NCBI RefSeq assembly: GCF_003416895.1
Contig: NZ_QVIO01000002.1
Coordinates: forward strand, 372,001-436,000
Source: Duganella sp. BJB476
GTDB lineage: Bacteria > Pseudomonadota > Gammaproteobacteria > Burkholderiales > Burkholderiaceae_D
Length of the DNA stretch: 64,000 nt
Direction of reading: 5' to 3'
A program made the position numbers and the translations under genes. Positions 16,624 to 25,070 of this stretch are shown piece after piece (position 1 is the first letter of the stretch; the number at the start of each line of letters is the position of its first letter). Below the pieces are notes generated by a model, which had not been told where the DNA came from, did not search any database, and worked only from the letters and a program-made list of their open reading frames with translations.

Positions 16624-18003
16624 TCAACCTAACATGTCGAACAGCGTGCCGGACTTGCCGGCGGTGCCGTTGACCGCGCTGCCGGCGCTGGTCTGTGCCT
16701 GGGCGGTGTACAGCGCCGCCAGCGCCGTCGCCTGCGCCGTCAGCGCCTTGGTCAGCACAGTGCGGCGGCCGTTGATGCTGCTGATCTCGCGGCCCAGCAT
16801 GCCCGCTTCCTTGCTGATCACGCTGCTGTCCGAGGTCAGCGCCGAGGCCTTGGCCGACAGCAGGTCGGCGATGCCCTTGCCGTTGTTGGTGAACAGCTTG
16901 CCGACGCCGGCCGAATCGCTGGCCAGCGCGGCCTTCAGCTTTTTGTCGTCGACCACCAGCTGGCCGTTGCTGTCCTGGCTGACGCCGGCCGCATTGAGCG
17001 CCGACATCGAGACGCTGCCGCCGCCCGTCTTCAGCAGCAGGTTCAGCTGGTTGCTCACCTGCCCCATCGCCGTGTCGGACTTCAGGTCGCCTTTTTGCAG
17101 CGCTTGCAGCTTCTTGTTCAAGTCGTTGTAGGCGCTGACGAAGGATTTCAGGTTGGTGCCGATCTGGCTGGCGTCCTGGGTGATGGTGACGTCGGTCTTG
17201 CCGGCCGCGGTCAAGGTCAGCGTGGCGCCGGCGATGGCCTTGTCGACCGTGTTGCTGGCACTGGTGACGTCCTTGCCGTCGACGCTCAGGATGGCATCCA
17301 TGCCGGCGCTGGTCTGCTTGAGTTTCTGGGTGCCGTCGGGATCGAAGCCGAGCAGGTTTTTCAGCGCGGCGTCGCCGCTGACGCTGATGCGCAGGCTGTT
17401 GGCCGCGCCGCTCGGGGCGGCGATCGCCAGCGAGAACTTGCCATCGTCGCCCTTGACCACCTTGACGTCCACGCCGGCAGCCTTGAACGCGGCGGCGATG
17501 CCGTCCAGCGTATTGTTGCTGCTGTCGATGGTGACCGACTTGCCGGCCGCCGTGCCGTTGACGGCAAAGCCCTTGTCGCCGCCGGCCGTGCCGAAGTCGA
17601 TCTTGACGGTGGTGCTGGCGCCCGAGCCGATCTTGGCGTCCGACGCGGCGAACGCGTCACTGGTAAGAAACTGCCCCTGCGCCAGTTGCTTGACCTCGAC
17701 CGCATACGTGCCGGCCTTGGCGGCGCCGGTGGAGGCGGCGGTCAGCACATTCTTGACCGAGGTGGCGGCGCTGGTGCTCAAGCCGCTGCCGGTCAGGCCG
17801 GCGGCAATCGACTGGAAATTCGCCAGCGCGCTTTGCAGCTGGCCGAGCGCCGACAGCTTGGTCTGGTCGTTCTTCAGCGTCGTGTTCAGCTTGGTCGCGG
17901 CGCTATTCTGCGACGCCATCGTTTGCTGGACGCGATTGTAGATATCGTTCGACACCGTTGGACTGCCGGTATTGCCGCTGGAAGTAATGCTGGAGGTCGC
18001 CAT
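16624..18003 (-). CDS. FliD-like flagellar hook-associated protein 2
   Basis: FliD caps the flagellar filament and directs flagellin polymerisation. The 459 residues show the FliD layout: an N-terminal helical heptad region (SNDIYNRVQQTMASQ ... LKNDQTKLSALGQLQSALANFQSI), a Ser/Thr/Ala-rich beta middle (GTYAVEVKQLAQGQFLTSDAF is the conserved FliD_N segment) and a C-terminal coiled part (LKSFVSAYNDLNKKLQALQKGD ... SSINGRRTVLTKALTAQATALAALYTAQ). No flagellar gene is near. It may be a second FliD or a related adhesin or cap; the homology is clear and the role is not. Confidence 0.8.
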   Translation of the reverse strand: MATSSITSSGNTGSPTVSNDIYNRVQQTMASQNSAATKLNTTLKNDQTKLSALGQLQSALANFQSIAAGLTGSGLSTSAATSVKNVLTAASTGAAKAGTYAVEVKQLAQGQFLTSDAFAASDAKIGSGASTTVKIDFGTAGGDKGFAVNGTAAGKSVTIDSSNNTLDGIAAAFKAAGVDVKVVKGDDGKFSLAIAAPSGAANSLRISVSGDAALKNLLGFDPDGTQKLKQTSAGMDAILSVDGKDVTSASNTVDKAIAGATLTLTAAGKTDVTITQDASQIGTNLKSFVSAYNDLNKKLQALQKGDLKSDTAMGQVSNQLNLLLKTGGGSVSMSALNAAGVSQDSNGQLVVDDKKLKAALASDSAGVGKLFTNNGKGIADLLSAKASALTSDSSVISKEAGMLGREISSINGRRTVLTKALTAQATALAALYTAQAQTSAGSAVNGTAGKSGTLFDMLG

Positions 18004-18054
18004 GATCCGTTCCGCCTGATTTGGTTACATAGTATGCAACACAAACGGTATTTC

Positions 18055-18078
18055 AAAGCCGCGAACAGAGCGGCTTTT
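18055..18078 (-). terminator. Hairpin downstream of the palindromic element
   Basis: Arms AAAGCCGC (18055-18062) and GCGGCTTT (18070-18077) with a 7-base loop and a short T-run on both sides. It could end transcription of the CoA-transferase gene through the palindromic element. Confidence 0.45.
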
Positions 18079-18091
18079 ACCCGCCACCTCC

Positions 18092-18175
18092 GGGGTCAGA
18101 TCTGACATTCGGACACAAGCTCTGCCTTAACGGCTTCTACGGCAAAGCTCGTGTCCGAATGTCAGACTTGACCCC
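18092..18175. repeat. Long palindromic element (REP/MITE-like)
   Basis: An 84-base imperfect palindrome: 30-base arms (18092-18121 and 18146-18175) match at 27 of 30 positions. Both outer ends read GGGGTCA, and the conserved core is CTGACATTCGGACAC. The 24-base loop contains a smaller GCC/GGC inverted pair. It ends 4 bases from the CoA-transferase stop codon. Size and form fit a REP or miniature transposable element; no second copy is in this window and no transposase is near. Confidence 0.65.
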
Positions 18176-18179
18176 GGGG

Positions 18180-19538
18180 TTACCAGCTTGGCGCGGAGGA
18201 GCCGAGTTCGCTGGCGGGCCGGGTCCAGGCCATCGGCGCGCCATCGATTGCAACTGGCGGCCGGTAGCGGCGGGCCTCGCCCCACGCGGTCTGCTCCAGC
18301 GCCGGCACCAGGTCCGCGTCGCTTGCCGCCGCCAGCGGCTGTGCGCCGGACGCCTCCAACGGTGACAACTCCGTCAGCAGCAAGGCGGTGCGCGCCAGCG
18401 ACAGGCGCGCCCGCGTCGCACTCCCTTCTGCCAGACGGTTTAGCAGCCCGCGCACCACTGCCGCCGCGATCAGATAGCCGGTGGCGTGGTCGAGCGCCTG
18501 CACCGGCAAAGGCACCGGCTTGTCCGCGCCCCGCCATTGCATGCCGCGATGGGCGATGCCGGCGCTCATCTGCACCAGGCTGTCGAAGCCGCGTCGCCCG
18601 CTCAGCGGCCCGGACCAGCCGTAGGCATCCAGCGCCACATCGACCAGCCCTGGATTCAGCTGCCGGCGCATCTGCTCGCCGTATCCCAGCCCTTCCAGCG
18701 CATCGGAACGATAGCCGTGCACCAGCACGTCCGCCTCCGCCAGCAACTGCTCGAACACCGCCCGGTCCGGCTCACGCCGCAGATCCAGCCGCGCGCAGCG
18801 CTTGCCCAGGGTCACCTCCGGTATCACGCCCGGCTCGTTCCAGCCCGGCGGATCGATGCGCAGCACCTCCGCGCCATAGCCGGCCAGGAAACGCGTCGCC
18901 ACCGGCCCGGCCAGCACCCGTGTCAGATCCAGCACTTTCAGCCCCGCCAGCGGCCGCGACGGCGTCGGCGTCCAGCCCGCGTTGAAACTTCCAGCCTGTG
19001 CCGACAACGCGATCAGGGGCTCGCCAGCCACCGCCCGTCCCTGCTCGTGTACCGCCCATTCCGCGCTGGAACGCATCATTGCCGCACAACCGCCCTGCGC
19101 CACCACCGCCGCTTCAAGCTCGGCGCCGCGCCAGCCGGCCACCGCCCGCGCCACGGCAGCACGCTCGACCGGCGCCTTCAGCACGGCCAACGCCGCGTCG
19201 CGGTGATGCGGCGCGTTGGTGTGCAAACGTATCCAGCCGTCGGCCGTCCGGTAATCGCCGGCCACCGGATCCCACAGCGGCGGCAGCTCCCAGCCGACTG
19301 GACGCAGGGTCCAGCTGAACCACAGCGACGCCAGCCGCCGATCGACCACCACTTCCGCCGGCCGCCCGCCCTGCGCCACGATCAACTGCCGCACCGCCAG
19401 CGCGGCCGCGCCCACCGACGCCGCCGCCAGCTCCGTCACCGCATAGCACGATGGCAGTTCGCCCTCGCCGGTGAACCGCACGCACTCCCGCGCCGACAAC
19501 GACAGCGCGGACGAAATAGCCTCTAACATTTTAGACAT
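18180..19538 (-). CDS. Family III CoA-transferase (CaiB/BaiF)
   Basis: Moves CoA between carboxylic acids. The 452-residue frame has two parts: residues 1-190, a diverged segment (SCYAVTELAAASVGAAALAVRQL), and residues about 193-420, a recognisable CaiB core starting LAGLKVLDLTRVLAGPVATRFLAGYGAEVLRIDPPG and continuing CARLDLRREPDR, ADVLVHGYRSDALEGLGYG, VALDAYGWSGPLSGRRGFDSLVQMSAGIA. The Asp in ALDHATGYLIAAAVV may be the catalytic one. GGAG lies 6 bases before the ATG. It diverges from a DNA-binding citrate synthase homologue, which suggests a joint pathway of acyl-CoA chemistry. Substrates unknown. Confidence 0.85.
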   Translation of the reverse strand: MSKMLEAISSALSLSARECVRFTGEGELPSCYAVTELAAASVGAAALAVRQLIVAQGGRPAEVVVDRRLASLWFSWTLRPVGWELPPLWDPVAGDYRTADGWIRLHTNAPHHRDAALAVLKAPVERAAVARAVAGWRGAELEAAVVAQGGCAAMMRSSAEWAVHEQGRAVAGEPLIALSAQAGSFNAGWTPTPSRPLAGLKVLDLTRVLAGPVATRFLAGYGAEVLRIDPPGWNEPGVIPEVTLGKRCARLDLRREPDRAVFEQLLAEADVLVHGYRSDALEGLGYGEQMRRQLNPGLVDVALDAYGWSGPLSGRRGFDSLVQMSAGIAHRGMQWRGADKPVPLPVQALDHATGYLIAAAVVRGLLNRLAEGSATRARLSLARTALLLTELSPLEASGAQPLAAASDADLVPALEQTAWGEARRYRPPVAIDGAPMAWTRPASELGSSAPSW

Positions 19539-19598
19539 GAGCGCTCCAGGAATTGATATGCTGTCCCAGCTTAGGACCGCCCACAGAGGGCGTCAATC

Positions 19599-19615
19599 TT
19601 GACTTGAAGTGTCAA
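19599..19615. promoter_or_regulatory. Palindrome TTGAC-N7-GTCAA in divergent intergenic region
   Basis: Perfect 5-base inverted arms around TTGAAGT, 15 bases before the citrate synthase start and 61 bases from the CoA-transferase start. The spacing and central sequence resemble operators of MerR-type regulators. The HTH at the N-terminus of the adjacent citrate synthase homologue is a possible ligand; this is inference. Confidence 0.4.
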
Positions 19616-19629
19616 CATAGGAAACCGAG

Positions 19630-20829
19630 ATGGTCTGGATGACAGCGGCAGAAGCGCTGAACGTACTGAATGTCCGCCCGCAAACGCTGTACGCCAACGT
19701 CAGCCGGGGCAAGATACGCGCCAAGTCCGACGAGGCCGATCCGCGCCGCAGCCTCTACCATCGCGACGACATCCTGCGCATGGCCAGGCGCAGCAACGGT
19801 CGCCGCAAGATCGAAACGGTCTCCGCGCAGGCGATGCAGTGGGGCGACCCGGTGCTGCCGTCCGCCATCTCCACCGCCGCCGACGGCCACCTGCTATACC
19901 GCGGCCGCGACGCCGTCACGCTGTCCGAAACCGCCACGCTGGAAGAGATCGCCGATTTGCTGTGGGAGGCCGAACCCGGCCAGGTACAGGCGGCGACGGC
20001 CGGCGCGTCACCCGCCCCCGCACAAGCCGCCATCGCACCGCCGGCGAGTGCACTGGGCGCCGGCCTGCTGGCCCTGGCGCTGCGCAGCGCCAGCGACGTG
20101 CCCTCGATGGACCGCACCGCCGCCGACTTGCGCACCGAAGCCGCCAGCATCCTGGCCACGCTCACTGAAGCGATGATCGGTCCCGCCCTCGCCAGCGCCA
20201 CTGCCGCCGCCGGCGCGCCGCCCGCCACCATCAGCCAGCGCCTGGCCCTCGCCTGGCAACGCCCGGCATCCGAAGACCTGCTGCGCCGCGCGCTGGTGCT
20301 GATGGCCGATCACGAACTGAACGCCTCTACCTTCGCCACCCGTGTCGCCATCTCCACCGGCGCCTCGCTGGCGGCCGGCGTGCTGGCCGGCTTCACCACG
20401 CTGACAGGCCCGCTGCACGGCGGCGCCTCGGCCGAATTCGCCCAACTGGCCGCCGCCGCCCGCGCGCACGGCGCCGAGGCAGCCGTCGCCACATGGCGGG
20501 CCAGCGGCCGCGCGCTCCCCGGCTTCGGCCACATGCTCTACGCGCAAGGCGACCCGCGCGCCCGCGCCTTGATGAAATTATTACCGGAATTGCAGCCGCA
20601 CGCAGACCTCGCCGCCGCGGCCGAAGCGCAGGCGGGGGAATTGCCGAACATTGATTTTGCGCTGACCTTGCTGGCCGCCGCTCACGGGCTGCCGGATGAC
20701 GCGCCGTTCATCCTGTTTGCGCTGGGCCGCTGCGTCGGCTGGCTGGCGCATGCACTCGAACAGGTGCAGGCCCGCCGCCCGATACGCCCCAGGGCCCGCT
20801 ACATCGGCCCTAGCGCAGGAACTTGTTGA
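19630..20829 (+). CDS. Citrate synthase family protein with N-terminal helix-turn-helix
   Basis: The 399 residues combine a MerR/excisionase-type DNA-binding unit (about 4-55: AAEALNVLNVRPQTLYANVSRGKIRAKSD, HRDDILRMARR) with a full citrate-synthase fold. Catalytic residues are all present: His in TGPLHGGAS, His in PGFGHMLY and Asp in NIDFAL; the CoA/citrate arginines lie in PIRPRARYIG. It is therefore likely active on an acyl-CoA and an oxoacid, and may also regulate. ATG 19630 is used; ATG 19639 is possible. It is paired divergently with the CoA-transferase. An Ala/Pro-rich insert occupies about residues 118-145. Confidence 0.85.
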   Translation: MVWMTAAEALNVLNVRPQTLYANVSRGKIRAKSDEADPRRSLYHRDDILRMARRSNGRRKIETVSAQAMQWGDPVLPSAISTAADGHLLYRGRDAVTLSETATLEEIADLLWEAEPGQVQAATAGASPAPAQAAIAPPASALGAGLLALALRSASDVPSMDRTAADLRTEAASILATLTEAMIGPALASATAAAGAPPATISQRLALAWQRPASEDLLRRALVLMADHELNASTFATRVAISTGASLAAGVLAGFTTLTGPLHGGASAEFAQLAAAARAHGAEAAVATWRASGRALPGFGHMLYAQGDPRARALMKLLPELQPHADLAAAAEAQAGELPNIDFALTLLAAAHGLPDDAPFILFALGRCVGWLAHALEQVQARRPIRPRARYIGPSAGTC

Positions 20830-21130
20830 TGGCGCTGGCGTTGGCCGAATCCAGATTGAGAAACTGGTAGCCAATCTTGAAATGATCGCCGCTGAAAATG
20901 CAATAACTCACCTTGGAACGGCAGGTCAATATCTGCGGCTTGCCATCGAGGAACAGCTCGAACGTGACATTGCCCATATGCCCCGCGGCCAATTTGTGTT
21001 CGAACGTAATCGACAAACCACTGGCGCTGATATCGAGCGTGCGTCCCGGCTGTGGCGGCATGCCGTCCATCACCGCCACCACCTTGGAGCGCAGGATCTT
21101 GCGCGCGACTGACCTCTGATCAACTAACAC
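20810..21130 (-). CDS. PilZ domain protein (c-di-GMP binding)
   Basis: Single-domain 106-residue PilZ protein. The two c-di-GMP motifs are intact: RxxxR (RSVAR, residues 6-10) and D/NxSxxG (DISASG). The remainder forms the PilZ beta-barrel and ends FKIGYQFLNLDSANASAINKFLR. The start is GTG at 21130, chosen because AAAGGA lies about 7 bases upstream. It lies 65 bases downstream of radA on the same strand. Its 3' end overlaps that of the convergent citrate synthase gene by 20 bases. A GGDEF/EAL protein that could make or remove the ligand is encoded at 36.4-39.5 kb. Confidence 0.9.
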   Translation of the reverse strand: MLVDQRSVARKILRSKVVAVMDGMPPQPGRTLDISASGLSITFEHKLAAGHMGNVTFELFLDGKPQILTCRSKVSYCIFSGDHFKIGYQFLNLDSANASAINKFLR

Positions 21131-21195
21131 TATCTATCCTTTGTACGGTTACCAATTATTCAGTATTAACGATTACAACACGTAACAATACAACG

Positions 21196-22572
21196 TTATT
21201 GGATTTCGCGCAGCTTATTGAAGGCATCGTCGATACGATCAACGGCGATGATGGTCATGCCCTCGATCGGCTGCTTGGGCGCATTGGCGGTCGGTATCAT
21301 CGCCATCGAAAAGCCCAGCTTGGCCGCCTCGCGCAAACGCTCCTGCCCGCGCGGCGCCGGCCGGATCTCGCCGGCCAGGCCCACCTCGCCGAACACCACG
21401 AAGCCACGCGGCAGCGGCTTGCTGCGCATCGAAGAATTAATCGCCAGCAGCACCGCCAGATCGGCCGCCGGCTCGGTGATCTTCACCCCCCCCACCGCGT
21501 TGATGAACACGTCCTGGTCGAAGGCCGCGATGCCCGCATGGCGGTGCAGCACAGCCAGCAGCATCGCCAGCCTATTCTGCTCCAAACCGACCGACAAGCG
21601 GCGCGCATTAGGCAGGTGGCTGGCGTCCACCAGCGCCTGGATTTCCACCAGCAAGGGCCGCGTGCCCTCCTGCGTCACCATCACGCAGGAGCCCGGCACC
21701 TGATTGTCATGCTGGGACAGGAACAGCGCCGACGGATTCGACACGCCCTTCAAGCCCTTCTCCGTCATCGCGAACACGCCCAGCTCGTTGACCGCGCCGA
21801 AACGGTTCTTGATGGCGCGCACCAGGCGGAAGCTGGAATGATTGTCGCCCTCGAAATACAGCACCGTATCGACGATGTGCTCCAGCACGCGCGGCCCGGC
21901 CAGCGCGCCTTCCTTGGTCACGTGGCCGACCAGGATGATGGTAATGCCGGTCTGCTTGGCCACGCGGGTCAGCTGGGCCGCGCACTCGCGCACCTGCGCC
22001 ACCGACCCCGGCGCCGAACTGAGCGCGTCCGAATACACGGTCTGGATCGAATCGATCACCGCCACTTCCGGCTTCAGGTCGGCCAGCGTGCCGAGGATTT
22101 TCTCCAGCTGTATCTCCGCCTGCAATTTCAAATCGCGGGCATCGATGTTCAGGCGCTTGGCGCGCAGCGCGATCTGCGCGCCGGACTCCTCGCCGCTGAC
22201 ATACAAGACTTTTTTCAGGTGCGACACATTGGCCAGCGCCTGCAACAGCAGGGTCGACTTGCCGATGCCAGGATCGCCGCCGATCAGCACCACGCCACCC
22301 GCCACCAGGCCGCCGCCCAGCACGCGGTCGAACTCCTCGATGCCGGTGCCGAAGCGCGGCACGTCGATGGCGTCGATATCGGCCAGCGACAGCACCGGCG
22401 CGGTCTGCGCCAGCGACAGATGCTGCGGCTGCGAGTAACGGTTGTTGCCGCCCGCCTCGACGACGGTCTCCACCATCGTGTTCCACTGCTGGCAGGACGG
22501 ACACTGGCCGGTCCACTTGGTGGCCGTGCCGCCGCAGTCGCTACAGGTGTAGTTGGTTTTCGCCTTGGCCAT
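21196..22572 (-). CDS. radA: DNA repair protein RadA
   Basis: DnaB-like helicase that extends recombination intermediates made by RecA. From the ATG at 22572 the product is 458 residues, the family norm. Visible parts: N-terminal C4 zinc finger (YTCSDCGG ... GQCPSCQQWNTM), Walker A GGDPGIGKSTLL, Walker B VAVIDSIQTVYSD, the RadA-specific KNRFGAVNELGVF motif, and a C-terminal Lon-protease-like domain with LPRGFVVFGEVGLAGEIRPAPRGQERLREAAKLGF. It begins 4 bases after the alr stop, so the two are probably one transcript. Confidence 0.97.
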   Translation of the reverse strand: MAKAKTNYTCSDCGGTATKWTGQCPSCQQWNTMVETVVEAGGNNRYSQPQHLSLAQTAPVLSLADIDAIDVPRFGTGIEEFDRVLGGGLVAGGVVLIGGDPGIGKSTLLLQALANVSHLKKVLYVSGEESGAQIALRAKRLNIDARDLKLQAEIQLEKILGTLADLKPEVAVIDSIQTVYSDALSSAPGSVAQVRECAAQLTRVAKQTGITIILVGHVTKEGALAGPRVLEHIVDTVLYFEGDNHSSFRLVRAIKNRFGAVNELGVFAMTEKGLKGVSNPSALFLSQHDNQVPGSCVMVTQEGTRPLLVEIQALVDASHLPNARRLSVGLEQNRLAMLLAVLHRHAGIAAFDQDVFINAVGGVKITEPAADLAVLLAINSSMRSKPLPRGFVVFGEVGLAGEIRPAPRGQERLREAAKLGFSMAMIPTANAPKQPIEGMTIIAVDRIDDAFNKLREIQ

Positions 22573-22576
22573 CCGC

Positions 22577-23671
22577 TCAGCCTTCCACAACCGGCACGCG
22601 CTGCGCCAGTGCGCACATCAGCTCATAGCCGATGGTGCCGGCCGCCGTCGCCACGTCGTCGATCGGCATGCCGCGTCCCCACAGCGTGACCTTGCTGCCG
22701 ACCTTGGCCGACGGCAGGCCCGTCAGGTCCACGGTCAGCATGTCCATCGACACCCGGCCCACCAGCGTGGTCGCCACGCCGTCGACCAGCACCGGCGTGC
22801 CCATCGGCGCGCTGCGCGGATAGCCGTCCGCATAGCCGCAAGCCACCACGCCGATGCGCATCGGGCCCTCCGCCTGGAAGCGGCTGCCGTAGCCGACCAC
22901 GTCGCCGGCCACGATGTTCTGCACGCCGATGATCTCGCTGCTCAGCGTCATGGCCGGTTGCAGGCCGAACGATTCCGCCGTGGCGCCGCCCGGCGAGCCG
23001 CCGTACAGCATGATGCCGGGACGTATCCAGTCGTTGCGCAAGGTTTGCTGGTGCATCAGCACCCCCGCCGAATTGGACAGGCTGCGCGCTCCCGCCAGCC
23101 CGGCCGTGCCCAGCTCGAAGCGGCGCACCTGCTCGGCGATCGGCAGCAGCGGATGCTCGGCGTCGTCGGCGTTGGCGAAGTGGGTGATCATGGTGATGCT
23201 GCCGACGCAGCTGATCGCGCTCAGGCGCGCATGCGCGGCGGCGTAGGCGTCCGGCATGAAGCCGAGCCGGTTCATGCCGCTGTTCATTTTCAGATGCAGA
23301 TCAAATTTGATGCCGCGCGCCGTCAGCGCCGCTTGCGCCGCCTCCAGCCACGCCAGTTGCTCGTCGCAATGCACGGCGGCCTGCAGGTTGTAGCCGGCCA
23401 TGGTGTGCAGATCGGCCGGATCGAAGAAACCCTCCAATAACAGGATGGGCTTTTTCCAGCCCAGCTCGCGCAGGCGCACGGCGTAGTCGACTTCCACCAG
23501 CGCCAGGCCGTCGGCGTCGGCGAAACCGCGCATCGCCCGCTCCAGGCCGTGACCGTAGCCGTTCGCCTTGAGCACCCCCCAGGCCTTGGCGCCGGGCGCA
23601 TTCGCCCTGGCGCGGGCCAGGTTATGCTTCATGGATTCAACGTGGATGGTTGCGAGGATCGGCCTAGGCAT
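22577..23671 (-). CDS. alr: Alanine racemase
   Basis: PLP enzyme making D-alanine for peptidoglycan. The start at 23671 gives 364 residues, the usual length; 22 further residues of the longer frame lack similarity. The PLP lysine is Lys35 in [10 protein letters not shown]. The second catalytic residue, tyrosine, is in [12 protein letters not shown], and other signatures are [22 protein letters not shown] and [11 protein letters not shown]. No clear ribosome-binding site is seen before the ATG. The alr-radA order is common in betaproteobacteria. Confidence 0.96.
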   Translation of the reverse strand: MPRPILATIHVESMKHNLARARANAPGAKAWGVLKANGYGHGLERAMRGFADADGLALVEVDYAVRLRELGWKKPILLLEGFFDPADLHTMAGYNLQAAVHCDEQLAWLEAAQAALTARGIKFDLHLKMNSGMNRLGFMPDAYAAAHARLSAISCVGSITMITHFANADDAEHPLLPIAEQVRRFELGTAGLAGARSLSNSAGVLMHQQTLRNDWIRPGIMLYGGSPGGATAESFGLQPAMTLSSEIIGVQNIVAGDVVGYGSRFQAEGPMRIGVVACGYADGYPRSAPMGTPVLVDGVATTLVGRVSMDMLTVDLTGLPSAKVGSKVTLWGRGMPIDDVATAAGTIGYELMCALAQRVPVVEG

Positions 23672-23800
23672 ATGCAATTTGAGCAGAATATGGGAAGGCC
23701 GTATTTTACCGTGTAGCCAGCTAACTGCACGGCTCAATTCTTGGGGATACGATCAAAGCATGGTATAAAGCAAGCCAGATAAGTTTTCAGGCACCCCAGA

Positions 23801-25063
23801 ATGAATCGTGGTTTCTATACCATTATGGCAGCGCAATTTTTTTCGTCACTGGCGGATAATGCGCTGCTCTTTGTTGCGATCGACCTGCTGGTAACAATGA
23901 AGTCCCCAGCATGGATCACACCACTGCTGAAGCTCTCATTTACGCTCTTTTACGTGCTGTTGGCGGCATTTGTCGGCGCCTTCGCCGACTCGATGCCCAA
24001 GGGCAAGGTCATGTTCATCTCCAACCTGATCAAGGTTGGCGGATGCCTGCTGATATTCGCCCACGTCCATCCTTTATTGGCCTATGCGCTGGTCGGTTTT
24101 GGCGCTGCGGTGTATTCGCCGGCCAAATACGGCATCCTCACCGAATTACTTCCCGCAGAGAAACTCGTCGCCGCCAATGGCTGGGTCGAAGGCCTGACCG
24201 TGATGTCGATTATTTTCGGCACCGTCATGGGCGGCAAGCTGGTCGGCGGCCAGGTGTCGTCCTTCCTGCTGGGCTTTGATTTCCCGATGATCGACACCGG
24301 CATCGACACCCCGCCCGAGGCGGCGTTGTGCGTGGTGGTCGGCATCTATATGCTGGCGGCGCTGTTCAACACCCGCATCCCGGACACCGGCTGCGTCTAC
24401 GGCCACCAGGAGCGCAACCCGATCAAGCTGATCACGGACTTCGCCAACTGCTACGGCCTGCTGTGGAAAGACAAGCTGGGCCAGATCTCGCTGGCCGTCA
24501 CCACGCTGTTCTGGGGCGCCGCGCAGACGCTGCAATTCATCGTGCTGGAGTGGGCCAACCGCACGCTCAAACTGAGCTATGAACAATCGACCAGCCTGGT
24601 CGGCGTGGTCGCCATCGGCGTCGCGCTGGGCGCGGTGCTGTCGGCGCGCTTCATCTCGCTGCGCAAATCGCTGAGCGTGATCCCGATGGGCATCGCCATG
24701 GGCGTCATCGTCATCAGCATGGTGATGGTGAAATCGGTGGCGCTGGCCTATCCGCTGCTGATCCTGGTCGGCTTGCTGGGCGGCTTCTTCCTGGTGCCGA
24801 TGAACGCGCTGCTGCAACACCGCGGCCACGTGCTGATGAGCGCGGGCCATTCGATCGCGGTGCAGAACTTCAACGAGAACCTGTCCATCCTGACCATGCT
24901 GGCGGTGTACTCGCTGATGCTGCGCGGCCACCTGAACCTGGACGTCATCATCGTGCTGTTCGGCCTGTTCCTGGCTGGCACCATGTACTTCATCATGCGC
25001 AAGCATGCGGCCAACCAGCGCGAGTTCGATTCGGTCGCGCTGATCGGCGAGCTGAAACACTGA
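23801..25063 (+). CDS. lplT: Lysophospholipid transporter LplT
   Basis: MFS-type flippase that brings lysophospholipids across the inner membrane for re-acylation. The 420 residues start MNRGFYTIMAAQFFSSLADNALLFVAID, the LplT N-terminal signature, followed by YSPAKYGILTELLPAEKLVAANGWVEG, diagnostic for this family, and about twelve membrane segments. It diverges from alr across 129 bases, a conserved arrangement in related genomes as far as I know. The acyltransferase partner Aas is not adjacent. Confidence 0.95.
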   Translation: MNRGFYTIMAAQFFSSLADNALLFVAIDLLVTMKSPAWITPLLKLSFTLFYVLLAAFVGAFADSMPKGKVMFISNLIKVGGCLLIFAHVHPLLAYALVGFGAAVYSPAKYGILTELLPAEKLVAANGWVEGLTVMSIIFGTVMGGKLVGGQVSSFLLGFDFPMIDTGIDTPPEAALCVVVGIYMLAALFNTRIPDTGCVYGHQERNPIKLITDFANCYGLLWKDKLGQISLAVTTLFWGAAQTLQFIVLEWANRTLKLSYEQSTSLVGVVAIGVALGAVLSARFISLRKSLSVIPMGIAMGVIVISMVMVKSVALAYPLLILVGLLGGFFLVPMNALLQHRGHVLMSAGHSIAVQNFNENLSILTMLAVYSLMLRGHLNLDVIIVLFGLFLAGTMYFIMRKHAANQREFDSVALIGELKH

Positions 25064-25070
25064 CCGTAGT

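Noticed and set aside
18092..18175. Palindrome as the end of an insertion sequence
   Set aside because: No transposase gene and no target duplication around it; kept only as a REP/MITE-like repeat.
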